Below, in pieces: positions 11,446-22,198 of a stretch of 64,000 bases of DNA. Position 1 is the stretch's first letter, and the number at the start of each line of letters is the position of its first letter. The position numbers were made by a program, and so were the translations under genes. This DNA is from Apricaphanius iberus. Taxonomy: Eukaryota; Chordata; Actinopteri; Cyprinodontiformes; Aphaniidae. The notes under the pieces are model-generated. The model did not search any database. It saw only the letters and a program-made list of their open reading frames with translations, and had not been told where the DNA came from. The stretch is taken from assembly GCA_028564705.1 (NCBI GenBank), contig JAPXFQ010000074.1, positions 2,435,501 through 2,499,500 of the forward strand. Reading direction: 5' to 3'.

Positions 11446-12457
11446 TTCGCGGTCCGGTGGTGGCCTGGATCCCCATTTTATTGGGCAACTTAGACACTAC
11501 CACTTTTCAGGAGACACACAGATGTAGGGAAATTACGGTGGGCAAACTCCAGAGGGGGGCTCTCCAATGAGCCTCACCTCTGGTGCCGGTTCCCACTGCT
11601 TAACTGCATTTAGACAATGAGGGCCCTGGGTGGGGAATGGGGGTGTCTGGTAGCATTCTCATGTCCATCCCCTCTGTTTTAACTGCACAATAGAACAACA
11701 TGCAACAACACCACATTCGAGCAGGGGGAGAGAGGCTAGAGGTCTTTGCACACCCCTGTTCGCTGCCGTCCATCAGAGGTTGTGTTCTGGGAGGCGGCCG
11801 GGGCTGTTTGGCTGCTCTTGCTACTGTGAGGCTTTGGCGGTCTGCTTGTCTCCATCCTAGAGGGTAGGGGGTACTTCTCCCGGGTACAGGGGCAGGTTGC
11901 ACTGCTGGAGCATCAGTCCCTGAACCTGGGAGTATAGAGTGTACGTATATGGGTTGTATGAATGAGTGAGTGGCATTCTCTCTTTGTTGTCTTAGTGTGC
12001 TGGTGTAAATGTGGTGCCTAAGAGGGAGGGTTTGTATGTATGTTTCTGTATGTTTCTGTCTACCTGTCAGGTTGGGTCTTTGGCTCTCCTCTCGCCTGGC
12101 GGCAGTGGGCTTGGTGTATCGGGCCGTGGTCCTTCTTTGATTGGTTGGAGCACCTCCTTTGGGGATGCCGGTTTTGAATTGTTTGGTGATGCCGTTCAGG
12201 TGGCTCGGCAGGGGTCGGACCTGGCGCTCAATTTTTTCTTATCTTGTTTTTTTCTTTGTGTCCATAATCTCAAGAAATAAAAACCCACAGCAATCACTAA
12301 TGAAGAATTATCATACATGTTTATCAGATGGAGTACCATAGCAAAAGCTATAATGCTCTGCTTGAGAAAGTACATTTTTTGGGCTTATACTTGGTACACA
12401 GATGCTAATTCTGAGTACCACGCTGCCAGATAGGACACGTTTAAAAAAAAAAAAAAA
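11446..12457 (+). mobile_element. LINE 3' region with poly(A) end (L1-like, tentative)
   Basis: The last 190 bp (ATAAAAACCCACAGCAATCA to GATAGGACACG, then an A15 run at 12443-12457) align by eye with 25205-25400, which also ends in an A-rich tail, so both are 3' ends of one retroposon family. Upstream, 11446-12240 is GC-richer with no long frame and could be its 3' UTR. The L1-like assignment rests on the poly(A) tail only. Confidence 0.45.
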
Positions 12458-12460
12458 GGG

Positions 12461-13043
12461 AATTGCGGTGTTAGTTTCACTTAGACTTTTACACCATCTA
12501 AGTAAGAGAAGTAGCTTGTCTTGGTCTCTCACCTAAGTTTGGCCTTGTAAAAGTTACTTTATATCCATCTTTTTTTAGTTATTTGGTTGGGTTTTCTCAC
12601 AATATACTGAACAGACTCGGTCTCGAAACATCCCTGGTACCAAGTCGGCGGCCATTTTGTCGACCTCTGCAGACCCTCATTGGTCTCTGCTCAGTGATTA
12701 AGTCAATGAATTAATAAAAGTCTCTGGATCCTTACGCAAATCGCTATTCCATCGTTACTTTTGCGCAGCATTAGAGGCAAATTCCAATATCCGCTAATGA
12801 TTCAAATTCATTCTCCCTTTTTGATTCTACCTGGCTTGTCCAAAAGGAATCAACGTGAACCTTCCCCCGGGTTTTCTGAGCGCAACGTCCAGCTCCAAGC
12901 TGAAAAGCGTTCTGTGACTGGGTGTTCTCATCCAAGGAGCACGTTATTGGAAGAAAGGTAAGCGTGCATGGCTTTTATATTATGATGAATAGTTACCCTA
13001 TGTTTTGTAGTGATGTAGGCTCTAATGTTTTTGTTCGGTGTAG
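12461..13043. other. Unassigned sequence upstream of candidate exon
   Basis: GC content rises between 12600 and 12960. A possible splice donor (GAAAGGTAAGCG, at about 12957) lies 86 bp before the acceptor of the candidate exon, but no upstream frame joins it cleanly because stops interrupt the phase-compatible frame. Confidence 0.3.
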
Positions 13044-13279
13044 CATCAAATCAATGGAGCTCGCAGCGTTACACTGTTCACAGAGTGAAACAGACCAAGG
13101 ACTATGGCTACATCCCAGAGCTGCAGGCAAGAATAGTTCAGAAGTGCCTCAGCTCAGAAGGGGGACTCCCAGAAAGGAGAAGAATTCAGGCAGATGACCC
13201 CAGGGCCCTAGGTCCTCTCTCCGGGATCATCCATCTTCCTACAGCTGAGTTGGTGCAGACACAGCAACGCAGAGGACAG
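13044..13279 (+). CDS. Candidate internal exon of an unrecognised gene
   Basis: A 236-bp stretch is open in one frame, bounded by TGTAG upstream and ACAGGTAATG downstream, so it could be an internal exon (phase 1 entry). The predicted peptide contains YTVHRVKQTKDYGYIPELQA and ends LPTAELVQTQQRRGQ. Its composition is ordinary soluble protein, unlike the K/N/F-rich noise frames nearby. I do not recognise the family. It might be a real exon, a processed fragment or part of a transposon. Confidence 0.25.
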
Positions 13280-13337
13280 GTAATGATGATAACCAAATGC
13301 ACTCTCCATTTTCGTGGAAGAAAATTACTTAATTGAT

Positions 13338-13590
13338 GGGGCGACTGTGGCTCAGTCGTAGAGTAGTTGGCTTGCAATCAGAGGGTTGTCGGTTCGATTC
13401 CAGCTTCCTCCAGTCACATGTCGATGTGCCCCTGGGCAAGGCACTTAACCCCAAAAATTCTACATCGTCCTACGGAGCCATGTTGGCTATTGGTGTATGA
13501 ATTTGAATGGGTGAATGTGGCTTCAATGTAAAGCGCTTTGAGTGGTCAGTATGACGCGAAAAGTGCTACATAAGTTCAGTCCATTTAATT
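13338..13590 (+). mobile_element. tRNA-derived SINE
   Basis: The head has a pol III A box (TGGCTCAGTCGTAGAGTAG) and B box (GGTTCGATTCC) spaced as in a tRNA gene. A SINE body follows (CCCCTGGGCAAGGCACTTAA), then a tail with AAAGCGCTTTGAGTGG and CTACATAAGTTCAGTCCATT. This is a widespread teleost SINE pattern. The head cannot fold as a functional tRNA with CCA context, so it is not a tRNA gene. Confidence 0.8.
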
Positions 13591-14221
13591 CTAATTTTTA
13601 TCTGTTTTTTTCTCCACCAAGACTGGATATGTGATCCATAAGCATAGGCTGACAAGATTCAAAGCTGAACACAGCAAATTTTATTTTTATAAATCTAATA
13701 CAAATGTGATAAAAGTTTGACTAAAATAACAATAAAACTAAAAAGTATTTCCGATGTGGTCAAATGTTTTGGTTTTGCTCTATTTACAATGACATAAAGA
13801 ATGTTGCTAATACTTCTTTTACCTAGATGAAAAATATGAACAGATTTGGGTAAAGTACACATAAGTTGTACTCAAGTAATAGTAGCAGTAGCTCAACATA
13901 TTTTTACTTGAGTAAAGGTATCCACCCAACATGCTATTCAAGTAAGACTGAAAAATGTTTTGGTTAACAGCCTGCTTGAGTACTGAGTAACATCTGATTT
14001 TAAAATAGTTTCAAGGCAGCTAAACATGGATTTCTTGGCAAATTCAGTTATTTCATGGAGTCAAAAACAAATTGCATCAATAACATCACAAAATAACTTG
14101 TTAGGAGTAGAGGAAACCCATTTCTAAGTCATTAATTGAAATATAAAACCCAGAAAGTAAGTAATGCATAAATAGATCTTAGAACAAGGTAAAATGTACT
14201 TCCACAACATGGCGTTTACTG
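13591..14221. other. Unassigned AT-rich sequence
   Basis: No gene or element core recognised. It contains weak repeats of the motif 'acttgagtaa' near 13900 but no defined structure. Confidence 0.4.
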
Positions 14222-14423
14222 TACAGTCATGGCCAAAAGTTTTGAGAATGACACAAATATTAGTTTCAACAAAGTTTGATGCTAAACTGCTTTCAGATGT
14301 TTGTTTCAGTAGTTTCTGTGATGTACTGAGATGATTATGTCAGGCTGAGTGGGTTAGAATGGCAGACTTGACATGTTAACAGGAAGATGATGCTTGATAT
14401 CACTTTTTTTCCATTGTTAACCA

Positions 14424-15588
14424 TGGGCACCTGCAAAGAAACGCGTGCAGCCATCATTGTGTTGCATAACAATGGCTTCATAGGCAAGGATATTGTGGCT
14501 ACCTAAATCAACAATTTATAGGATTATCAAGAACTTCAAGGAAAGAGGTTCAATTCCTGTTAAGAAGGCTTCAGGGGGTCCAAAAAAGTCCATTAAGCGC
14601 CAGCATCGTCTCCTAAATAGGATTCAGCTGCAGGATCGGAGTGCCACCAGTGCAGAGCTTGCTCAGGAATAGCAGCAGACAGGTGTGAGCGCATCAGCAC
14701 GCACAGTGAGGCAAAGACTTTTGGAAGATGGCCTGGTGTCAAGAAGGGCAGCAAAGAAGCCATCAATCCAACCATCCATTTTCTGAACTGCTTAGTCCTC
14801 AAGGGGTCGCGGGGGGGCTGGTGCCTATCTCTAGCTGTCAATGGGCAAGAGGCGGGGTACACCCTGGACAAGTCGCCAGTCCATCGCAGGCAAAGAATCC
14901 ACGTCTCTCAAAAAAAAAAAAAACATCAGGGACAGATTGAGCTTCTGCAGAAATTATGGTAAATGGACTGCTGAGGACTGGGACAAAGTCATATTCTCCG
15001 ATGAAGCCTCTTTCTGATTGTTTGGGGCATCTGGAAAAAGGCTTGTCTGGAGAAAAAAAGGTGAGCATTACCATCAGTCCTGTGTCATGCCAACAGTAAA
15101 TCATCCTGAGACCATTCATGTGTGGGGTTGCTTCTCATCCAAGGGAGTGGGCTCACTTACAATTTTGCCCAAAAACACAGCCATGAATAAAAAATGGCAC
15201 CAAAACACTCTCCAACAGCAACTTCGTCCAACAATCCAACAATAGTTTGGTGAAGAACAATGCATTTTCCAGCATGATGGAGCACCGTGCCATAAGGCAA
15301 AAGTGATAACTAAGTGGCTCAGGGACCAAACTGTAGAAATTTTGGGTCCATGGCCTGGAAACTCCCCAGATCTTAATCCCATTGAGAACTTGTGGTCAAC
15401 CCTCAAGAGGTGGAAAAACAAAAACCCACTAATTCTCACAAACTCCAAGAAGTTATTATGAAAGAATGGGTTGCTACCAGTCAGGATTTGGCCCAGAAGT
15501 TTATTGAGAGCATGTCCAGTCAAATTGCAGAGGTCCTGAAAAAGAAGGGCCAACATTCCATATACTGACTCTTTGCATAAATGTCATG
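14424..15588 (+). pseudogene. Tc1-like DD34E transposase pseudogene
   Basis: Read with frameshifts, the protein begins MGTCKETRAAIIVLHNNGF (helix-turn-helix region) and continues to the catalytic core: SDEASF near 14998, FQHDGAPCHKAK near 15267, and GNSPDLNPIENLW near 15359, which supply the D, D and E of the DD34E triad. There are in-frame stops (ACC TAA after KDIVAT, TAG after AELAQE, TGA in the SDEASF segment), several frameshifts and a retroposon insertion. No functional transposase can be made. Confidence 0.85.
14763..14889 (-). mobile_element. Short (127 bp) retroposon, copy B, inside Tc1-like transposase
   Basis: On the minus strand it begins CTGCGATGGACTGGCGACTTG and ends in a (TGGA)-type tail. 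It is flanked by GCAAAGAAGCCA (14751-14762) and GCAAAGAATCCA (14890-14901), an 11/12-bp target duplication. It starts at the same base as copy A at 2460 and has nearly the same length. Confidence 0.8.
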
Positions 15589-15746
15589 TAATTGTCGATA
15601 AAAGCCTTTGAAACGTATGAAGTGCTTGTAATTATATTCCATTACATCACAGAAACAACTGTAACAAAGATATAAAAGCAGTTTAGCAGATACCTTTGTG
15701 AAAACTAATATTTGTGTAATTCTCAAAACTTTTGGCCACGACTGTA

Positions 15747-16969
15747 TACTTCTTGACCAAAATATCCTCAAACACATTACATTTGAAATCTTATGTCGAA
15801 GGAGGTTGCCTTTAACAAAGTGTACGTATGTGTCTGGTTTATTTTTAGTTAAAATTTGTTCTTCATTCTGTAAAGCTACAGGCAGCGTGTAAAGCATCCA
15901 GAAATTTTAATGATGTAGGATTAGCGATAAATCATAATGATATTGCTCAAGTAATAAAGAAAAAAAAATGTAAAAGCTTTTTTTTGCCAAAAAATAAATT
16001 AGCTAAATAAAACTAAACACCTACGAACAAGAGTGACGTTTTAAGTATTTTTAAGCAGAGGGAAAAAAATACAATTGAACAGGACTTGTGTCGTTTAAAA
16101 CCATTTTACAACTTTTCCAATAAGGTACTACGCTAATTGCATCGGTCCGAGGAACTGTAAGGGAAGATTGTTTATCCTAGTAACTGGCCTATACATGTAA
16201 AGTAGCAACTAGTAAAGTGCATATTACCTGCCAGTGGGATTGATTAGTTTATGCATTCAAAATGTACGAGTGTTTTTATTTATTTTCTTCATCCTTCTAA
16301 TGTGAGTCATTCATTTATCCTTATTATTTGGCTTCTTCACTCGATTAACTTTACTATAACTTTGCCCACGTATCACATCCTACAAGTACACTCAAATTGA
16401 TTTGGTCTACATATTTTAGATCACATTCATAATTTACCTAACTCGAAGTCAAGCTATATACTGTCGAGTACCGTATTGACTCAGCAGTTGTTTATCATCG
16501 CTTGAGAGTGCACGTACAACATGCACGCCTCATGCACGAGCTTAAAAATATGGCTGCAGTCACACGTTTAGCCTGATGGGGCAATCGCGAGCAAAAAATT
16601 TCCGACTTCCTTAGAGTCCCTTTAAATAATGCTAACTAGTTAGACCATATTGCTTCTTTTGTCTTTCCTGGGTTGATCGCATGCTTTGATAAGGTGTCAC
16701 ATTGTTGATCAGCGGCACCTGCTTGCTGCTCTCCTCTCCCCCCAAACGCCAACTACACACACGTGAAGTCAGAATTCGCTGTGACATCAGTTTGTTTAGA
16801 TTTTTGTCGTCGCCATAGTAATTAACGCATTAATCACTTAAGGCTCAACACCTGATATTCTATCAGAGAGGCTAAAGAGTCCTTCCTTTAGGCCCAAAAC
16901 AGCAGAATATACCCTGACTATCTTAGAAGATTTTTTGTTTTAAATGTAAAGGTGAACAAAAAGACGTAC
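15747..16969. other. Unassigned sequence
   Basis: AT-rich, without recognisable coding or transposon sequence. The last few hundred bases may include decayed leader sequence of the LTR element that follows, but nothing definite can be shown. Confidence 0.4.
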
Positions 16970-17129
16970 TCACAATCTCCCCCCTGTATTAGTGATTCAG
17001 ACCGAATCGATCAGACGGGAGCACGCGCAGGAGGTCCTCGTGGAAGTTGATGCAGCTGGCCAGTGAAGCAAGTCCTTCAACGAAAACCACCGGCGGAAGT
17101 GCTCCATACGTCGGGTCTCGGCACCAAAT
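16970..17129 (-). other. Primer-binding site and leader of an LTR element (minus strand)
   Basis: On the minus strand, TGGTGCCGAGACCCG (17112-17126) stands three bases after an LTR end (...CCTAACA). That is where a retroviral primer-binding site complementary to a tRNA 3' end lies. GC-richer leader sequence follows to about 16970. No gag frame is visible downstream. Confidence 0.5.
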
Positions 17130-17724
17130 TGTTAGGGTAAAAAATAGTGGTTTAACCTAGAAAGAATCAGACACAGGGGTCGGAGAGAAATTGAAGTTAA
17201 ATGAGCTCTGCAGTGGGAGATAGAATAAAGTTTTGCATTGGGAGACCAGGAAGATACTTTGGTTGACCGTGTGTCTGTTCTCCTCTCAGCTTCTCAGACT
17301 GTCTCCCAGCTCTGTCTCCTGGTCTCAAAACTGCAGTCTCTCTTTATTTGGTCAAACTTCATTAGCATCTTAAAAGAACAGGGTGTATACAAAGGAACAT
17401 ATGGTTGAAACCAAATGACATTTAAAAAGTACATTTAAACTATTTTATAAAGAAATACACCCTAAGAAAATAATAATACATTATTATTTTTCCCTAAAAG
17501 AACAAAACCTATTTTTTTTACCTAAATGCGATATATCCTCTCAACTAATCAGAATTCAGTAAAAGCTCTATGCTACGTTTACATAGTGTTAAACAATCTG
17601 CTATACGATCTGTTGTAATTAGGGATGCAAAAGCAAGCTGCAAGTATTCAGAACAGTCTTTATGTAACTGACAAAAGTTTTACTTTCAGTGACTTTTTAA
17701 ATCCTCCGAGATATTTAGGATTAA
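17130..17724 (-). mobile_element. LTR of an endogenous-retrovirus-like element (minus strand), partial
   Basis: The minus-strand LTR ends ...CCTAACA at 17130, next to a primer-binding site. Going upstream it has an AATAAA signal (17343-17348) and a TATAAAATA box (17441-17449), about 95 bp apart, as expected for R. The U3 start is uncertain because the piggyBac element at 17725-18910 interrupts the region. U3 may continue beyond it towards 19075, where a purine-rich tract (AAGGGAAAGG on the minus strand) could be the polypurine tract. Confidence 0.5.
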
Positions 17725-18910
17725 CCCTCTAGGCGCCGGGGTTTTTTCTATAAAATATTCCATTTTGATATCACTAGTTAAAAATGTTGTAGCTTTAATA
17801 TGGTTATAGATAAAGGTACACTGTAAATTAGAAAAATCTTCAGTAAGATCCAAAGTTTGTGATAGGAGCATATCACACATCTAATTTGCATATTGTGACG
17901 TCATGAGGCGTTGGCACTATTGGATTGCATGACTTTTACAATTTTTTTCTTTTTGACATTGTTAAAATTATTGATGAAAAAAAAGTTTAAATTTTTTTAT
18001 TTATATTTTTCTATATATGTATTTTCTACATCTATAGGTTTCATTTTTTGGGCTTTTTTTCAAGAACAGGTGGATATATCTGTTATGTCCTTTCTTATGT
18101 GGCTCGTTACTCTATTCACTATATAAAATCAACAGAAAGAAAATATTGGCCACAGAATTTTACAGATCCGTCCCAAAAATAAATAACAGACTCATCAAAT
18201 TGTCTGATCCACTGGTGATTCTACTCTTCCTCATCTGTCAAGCAAACCTCGCCAAAATCATCATCATCATCATCCTCACTTGCAGCGGGACAGAGAACTT
18301 TACTGCTGTTTACTCGCTTATAAGCGGTCTTTTTTCTCTTGTGTTTTCGATCGCATCTGCTATTATTTCCACTGATTTTTACATCCCTCCCACCTCGGTC
18401 ACAATTAGCATTGTGATGACCACCTTGCTACCCAAACTCATACCTTTCTCTCACCGGGAGAACGTGATGCAGAGCTGGAATGTTGCTGCTTGTGGAGCGT
18501 CATGGCGAAACGGGACTGGCTGTTGCTGCGGGATATTTTAGTTTCACTTTCTCCTGGGACAACTGAACAGATCAGAGGTAAATATTTCTCTTCAGAATCT
18601 GAATAGCCCAATACGTTACGGCAAGGAACTTCGACATCTCGGCCTCATAAGTTTTATCTTTCTAAAACTCGCTTTCTCTATACTGTGACCGCAGCAGCTG
18701 TTGCACGCTCGCAGCGCTGACTTAAAGGCCGATTCACTCCAAACGTTTCAATGGTAACACACCCAAAAATGTGTCCAAGATTAAAGGTACACATGTCCGC
18801 CATCTCCTGATGTAAAGTAGTAATTAAATTAGTGGCCCTATCTCCAGCTGTTGCTCGTTAAAGTCAGCAATGTTGCTTGTCGCAATATTGCGACTTTGCC
18901 GCCTAGAGGG
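17725..18910 (-). mobile_element. piggyBac-like element with TTAA target sites
   Basis: The ends are CCCTCTAGGCG and CGCCTAGAGGG, perfect 11-bp inverted repeats, each bordered by TTAA (17721-17724 and 18911-18914), the piggyBac target signature. At about 1.19 kb it is too short for a full transposase. Minus-strand sequence around 18215-18300 encodes an acidic segment (SEDDDDDDFGEVCLTDEEE), resembling the acidic N-terminus of piggyBac transposases. The catalytic DDD domain is absent, so this is a non-autonomous deletion derivative. Confidence 0.85.
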
Positions 18911-18914
18911 TTAA

Positions 18915-19439
18915 AAACTGTTTGAACCAACCTCAAGTCTAGTTTCCTTCCTTTCGGATGGTCTATGGGAACTTAAGAAGTGCAGGTACACACACTGCAC
19001 TTTCTACACTTGAGTGTGAAATTAATACTAGGGAACTGTATGGAACCCCACTCACAGTAACTCACAAACTCGTCCACCTTTCCCTTAAACGGTATGGTGA
19101 CATACAGTAATACTTGGGAAGAGCTGTTTCAATACAAACAACACAAGACTTATTGGTCACTGATCTGTCAGAATATTTTGCAAGCTGATACCACAAATTT
19201 CCTTGAATCCATCCTTCACAGAGGACATTAGAAGCGACGGTTGTCTCATGAACCCCGGCTGAGGCGACTGCTCATCCCTGAAGCAAAGTCCAAAAGGCGC
19301 CTGAAGTTGCCCTGCATCTGCTTTGGGTAGGGCGTTTCACTTTTTGGTACATCTGTAAGAGGGTCTTGGAGAGATTTTGACACTAAGAAATAATTGCATC
19401 TTCACACAATCCTGTGGAAAAATGGGGTTTAGTCGTCGA
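18915..19439. other. Region between piggyBac and ERV pol, possible LTR/env remnant
   Basis: No env-like frame survives. A purine tract on the minus strand near 19075-19085 could mark the upstream edge of the LTR. Otherwise nothing can be assigned. Confidence 0.3.
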
Positions 19440-21187
19440 TTTCAGTCCCATTGCCCGAGCCCTGCCAAAAAGAATCTAAAAATGAATTTTAAGTATGTTT
19501 TCTTCTCATGTACATTAGGGCCAGAGCAAGTGCTTTAGGCCATATGAGACCTGTTTCTTCACACCATTTAGCCTATTTGGATTTTAGCGTCCCATTTTCT
19601 CTCTCAACTGCTCCCCCCGACTGTGGGTGATAAGCACAGTATTTGCTTAATGTCACCCCCAAAAATTCACCCTACTCTACAAGAGGTTTGCTCACCAAAT
19701 GCAGGACGTTGTCGCTGGTGATTTTTTTCAGGGATTCCCCATCTGGGTATCACTTCTCCCAACTGAGCCTTAACCACAGCTGCACTGTCTGCGTGCTTAG
19801 TCAGGAAGGGTTCAGTCCATTTGGATAACATGTCCTCAATCCCCAGACAATATTTTTTTAGGTTCAGCAGGACTCAGCTCAATGAAGTCCATGATCAAGT
19901 GCTCAGAGGGGTTTCTGAGGATCCGGATGGCCAGCAGTTTGAGTGGACACCAGTCACCCTGGATTACATGTGGTACACACCATGCATGAGCGACAAAACT
20001 TTTCTGCAAAAGAATTAAATCCTCTGGTAAACCAATGTGTGGCAACAACATACAGCAACATACAACCTTTTGAGGCATGATCCAAACCATGGCTAAACTT
20101 AGCGGAAAATGGAAAGAAATGTTTAGGAAGGTATGGTTTGTTCTCAACAGAAGACCACGCCCCCTCTGTTTTCTTACAGCCTGCCTTCTTCCAGGCTGAA
20201 ATCTCAGATGAGGTGGCAAAACTCTGAACAGCAATCAAATCTGTTATATCTGGCTGATCCCCTGGCTGCTCCATGCTGTCGAGTGGCTGCTTTGGCGGCT
20301 GCATCAGCTCTGGCGTTTCCCAAGGAAATGGTGTCTCTGGAGGAGGAGTGAGCTGTTAACTTTATCACTGCAATCCTGGAAGGCAACAATATTGCTTCCA
20401 AGAGCGCAGCTACCCATGGTTCAAAATGGTCTTACCATCAGATTTGAGAAATCTACAGTGCTTCCAGAGCACCCCAAAATTATGGACCACGCCTACGGCA
20501 TAGCTGCTATCGGATCATATGCAAACAGCCTTATCTTTAGCCAGCACACATGCTTTGGTCAGTGCAATCAGTTCTTTGGTCTGGGCAGAGAAACTCTGTG
20601 GCAAAGGACTTGCAGATTAAGTACAGTGATCAGAGCAGACAGCAAACCCCAACTAATTCTTCCCTGTCGAGTCTCTGAATTGTTGTATTTTCTTGATTAT
20701 TTTCTTATTGTAACTGCTCATTGTATTCTTATCAAAGCACCTTGAATTGCCCTGGGGTGAAAGTGTGCTATACAAATGAAATTGCCTTGGCTTGCCTTGC
20801 GTTGAAAGTTGATCTGTCCACATAAATTACCAAGTCAGGATTCTGTAGAGTTGTGTCAGTCAAGTGAAGTTGTGGTGTATACAGTACCTCTAACTCTGCC
20901 TGGCAGTCATGAGGTTCCCTGTCATCCTCAGTAGGTAGCAAGCTGACAGCGTTAAGAACAGTACACCTTTTTAGTTTTGTTGGACTTGCCAAGCATAACT
21001 GTGAAGCATACCATAGCCATCTCACTGCAGACAGCTGTGAAGTTTTCTGTTCCAACAAAATAATTGCAAAAGCATGTGGGACATACACAGTCAGTGGAAA
21101 ATACATAACAATGTCTCTGGAGGCTAAAACAGCTTTCCCAGCCGCAGCCACAGCTCTCAAACAACCTGGAAGATGAAGTAAAAACAA
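19440..21187 (-). pseudogene. Endogenous retrovirus pol pseudogene (RT connection, RNase H, integrase)
   Basis: Read on the minus strand, the domains occur in retroviral pol order. An RT connection-like segment leads into the first RNase H aspartate (about 20800-21187). The RNase H end (GNARADAAAKAATRQ) follows at 20204-20401. The integrase HHCC zinc-binding segment lies at 19954-20304, and the integrase core runs from about 19953 down to 19440, where VEREN supplies the catalytic glutamate. The polymerase fingers and palm, gag and a recognisable env are missing. Multiple stops and frameshifts make it non-functional. The style is gammaretrovirus-like, judged from RNase H and integrase motifs only. 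Confidence 0.75.
20649..20800 (+). repeat. LINE 3'-tail fragment inserted in ERV RNase H
   Basis: CAAAGCACCTTGAATTGCCC and CTATACAAATGAAATTGCCT with repeated TTGCC form a plus-strand LINE/SINE 3' end, lying between the two parts of the minus-strand RNase H domain. It explains part of the disruption of that domain. Confidence 0.5.
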
Positions 21188-21189
21188 TC

Positions 21190-21475
21190 TTAATTTTGTA
21201 CCAGGCTTTTACAACAGTCATAAATACCACATTGTGTTTATAAAAGGAGAAGAAATTGGAGCAGACTGTGTTTAAACAGGAAGAAAGATAGTTTAGGTTA
21301 AGATCCCTATAAAAGCGGGTGTCAGTAAACCATTTCGGGGGAGAACAAGGCTGGGGGAGTATATGATACTTTGGCACACAATTAATGTTTATGTACTGGG
21401 AGTGACCATGTAATGTGATTCTTGTTTCTTTGTGTTCAATAAAAAGAGATGAGCCCTGTTACTCAGGGCGCACAT
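21190..21475 (+). mobile_element. LTR-like sequence, plus strand
   Basis: A TATA box (CCTATAAAAGCG, about 21310) and an AATAAA signal (TCAATAAAAAGAG, about 21438) are 125 bp apart. They are followed by GCGCACA and then TTGGTGAGCCCG, which has the form of an LTR end plus primer-binding site. No coding sequence in the same orientation follows, and the upstream edge is not defined. Confidence 0.35.
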
Positions 21476-21479
21476 TGGT

Positions 21480-22185
21480 GAGCCCGTCCTGCAGGTGTGT
21501 CTTATAACAAACAGATTTGTGTTATTGTCTTTTCTGCTTTGATTTCAGGAATAGATATCACCTTTTCAACCCTGCTGAGGACCACTGGATCCTCAACCCT
21601 GAACAGAGCTAACTGACAGTTTTGGAGTTAATCCACAATAGAGGAACACTTTAATATAGAATTTACACTCCAGCAATAGAGAAAGGCATAATGTCAAAAT
21701 GTCCTTTGATATCTGACGGTTTCTATGCGGGATGTAGCATCAGAAATCATTACAATTGACTTGACCTACAATCATACAGGGTATATAATCAAATTGGTTA
21801 CCATATCATAAAGAAAGGCCACGTAGTAACTATCAGTATTCAAGAATACACAAAGCAGTTCATTCTTAATATTACATTTTCCATAACAAGACGCAGGTAG
21901 CTTGTCTTCCGATTTGGCTAATCAACGATCAGCTCCAACTTTCCTTCACTGAACAGTACCTTTTGGCAGCTTTATCCAGCACGGCATCCAAGTCGTGGCT
22001 CTGGGGTAGCGAATGAATGGGGCTTCTAGCTTGTTCAAATCAGTCTACTGCATGCGTGGTTCGGCTTCCATGTGCTTTCCTTCACCAGCGAAGGGAGGTA
22101 TTTGATGAGGCGTCTCCGCCTGAGCAAGCCCCCGCCTACGGCTAACTGAGAAGGAGTAACTTCTGGCAGAAGGGGTCGTTATATA
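21480..22185. other. Unassigned sequence
   Basis: No gene recognised. A TATA-like element lies just before the L1-like insertion (GTTATATAGATTC), but no transcription unit can be supported. Confidence 0.4.
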
Positions 22186-22198
22186 GATTCTGTTCCCC

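Larger units (their letters stand above)
14224..15744 (+). mobile_element. Tc1-like transposon, both termini present, transposase dead
   Basis: The termini are CAGTCATGGCCAAAAGTTTT and its inverted partner ending CAAAACTTTTGGCCACGACTG, each flanked by a TA target dinucleotide (14222-14223, 15745-15746). The inverted similarity continues imperfectly for about 130 bp inward (e.g. CTAAACTGCTTT on both sides), so this is a long-TIR element. Subtracting the 127-bp retroposon inserted at 14763, its length is about 1.4 kb, normal for Tc1 elements. Confidence 0.9.

Noticed and set aside
13338..13420. tRNA gene
   Set aside because: A and B boxes are present, but the sequence continues into a SINE body and tail. 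It is a tRNA-derived SINE head.
15520..15897. 125-codon minus-strand frame
   Set aside because: It covers the right terminal repeat of the Tc1-like element and is antisense to the transposase end.
17911..18541. Hydrophobic plus-strand frames (71 and 131 codons) inside the piggyBac-like element
   Set aside because: They are antisense to the transposase remnant. Phe/Leu richness comes from T-rich DNA, not a membrane protein.
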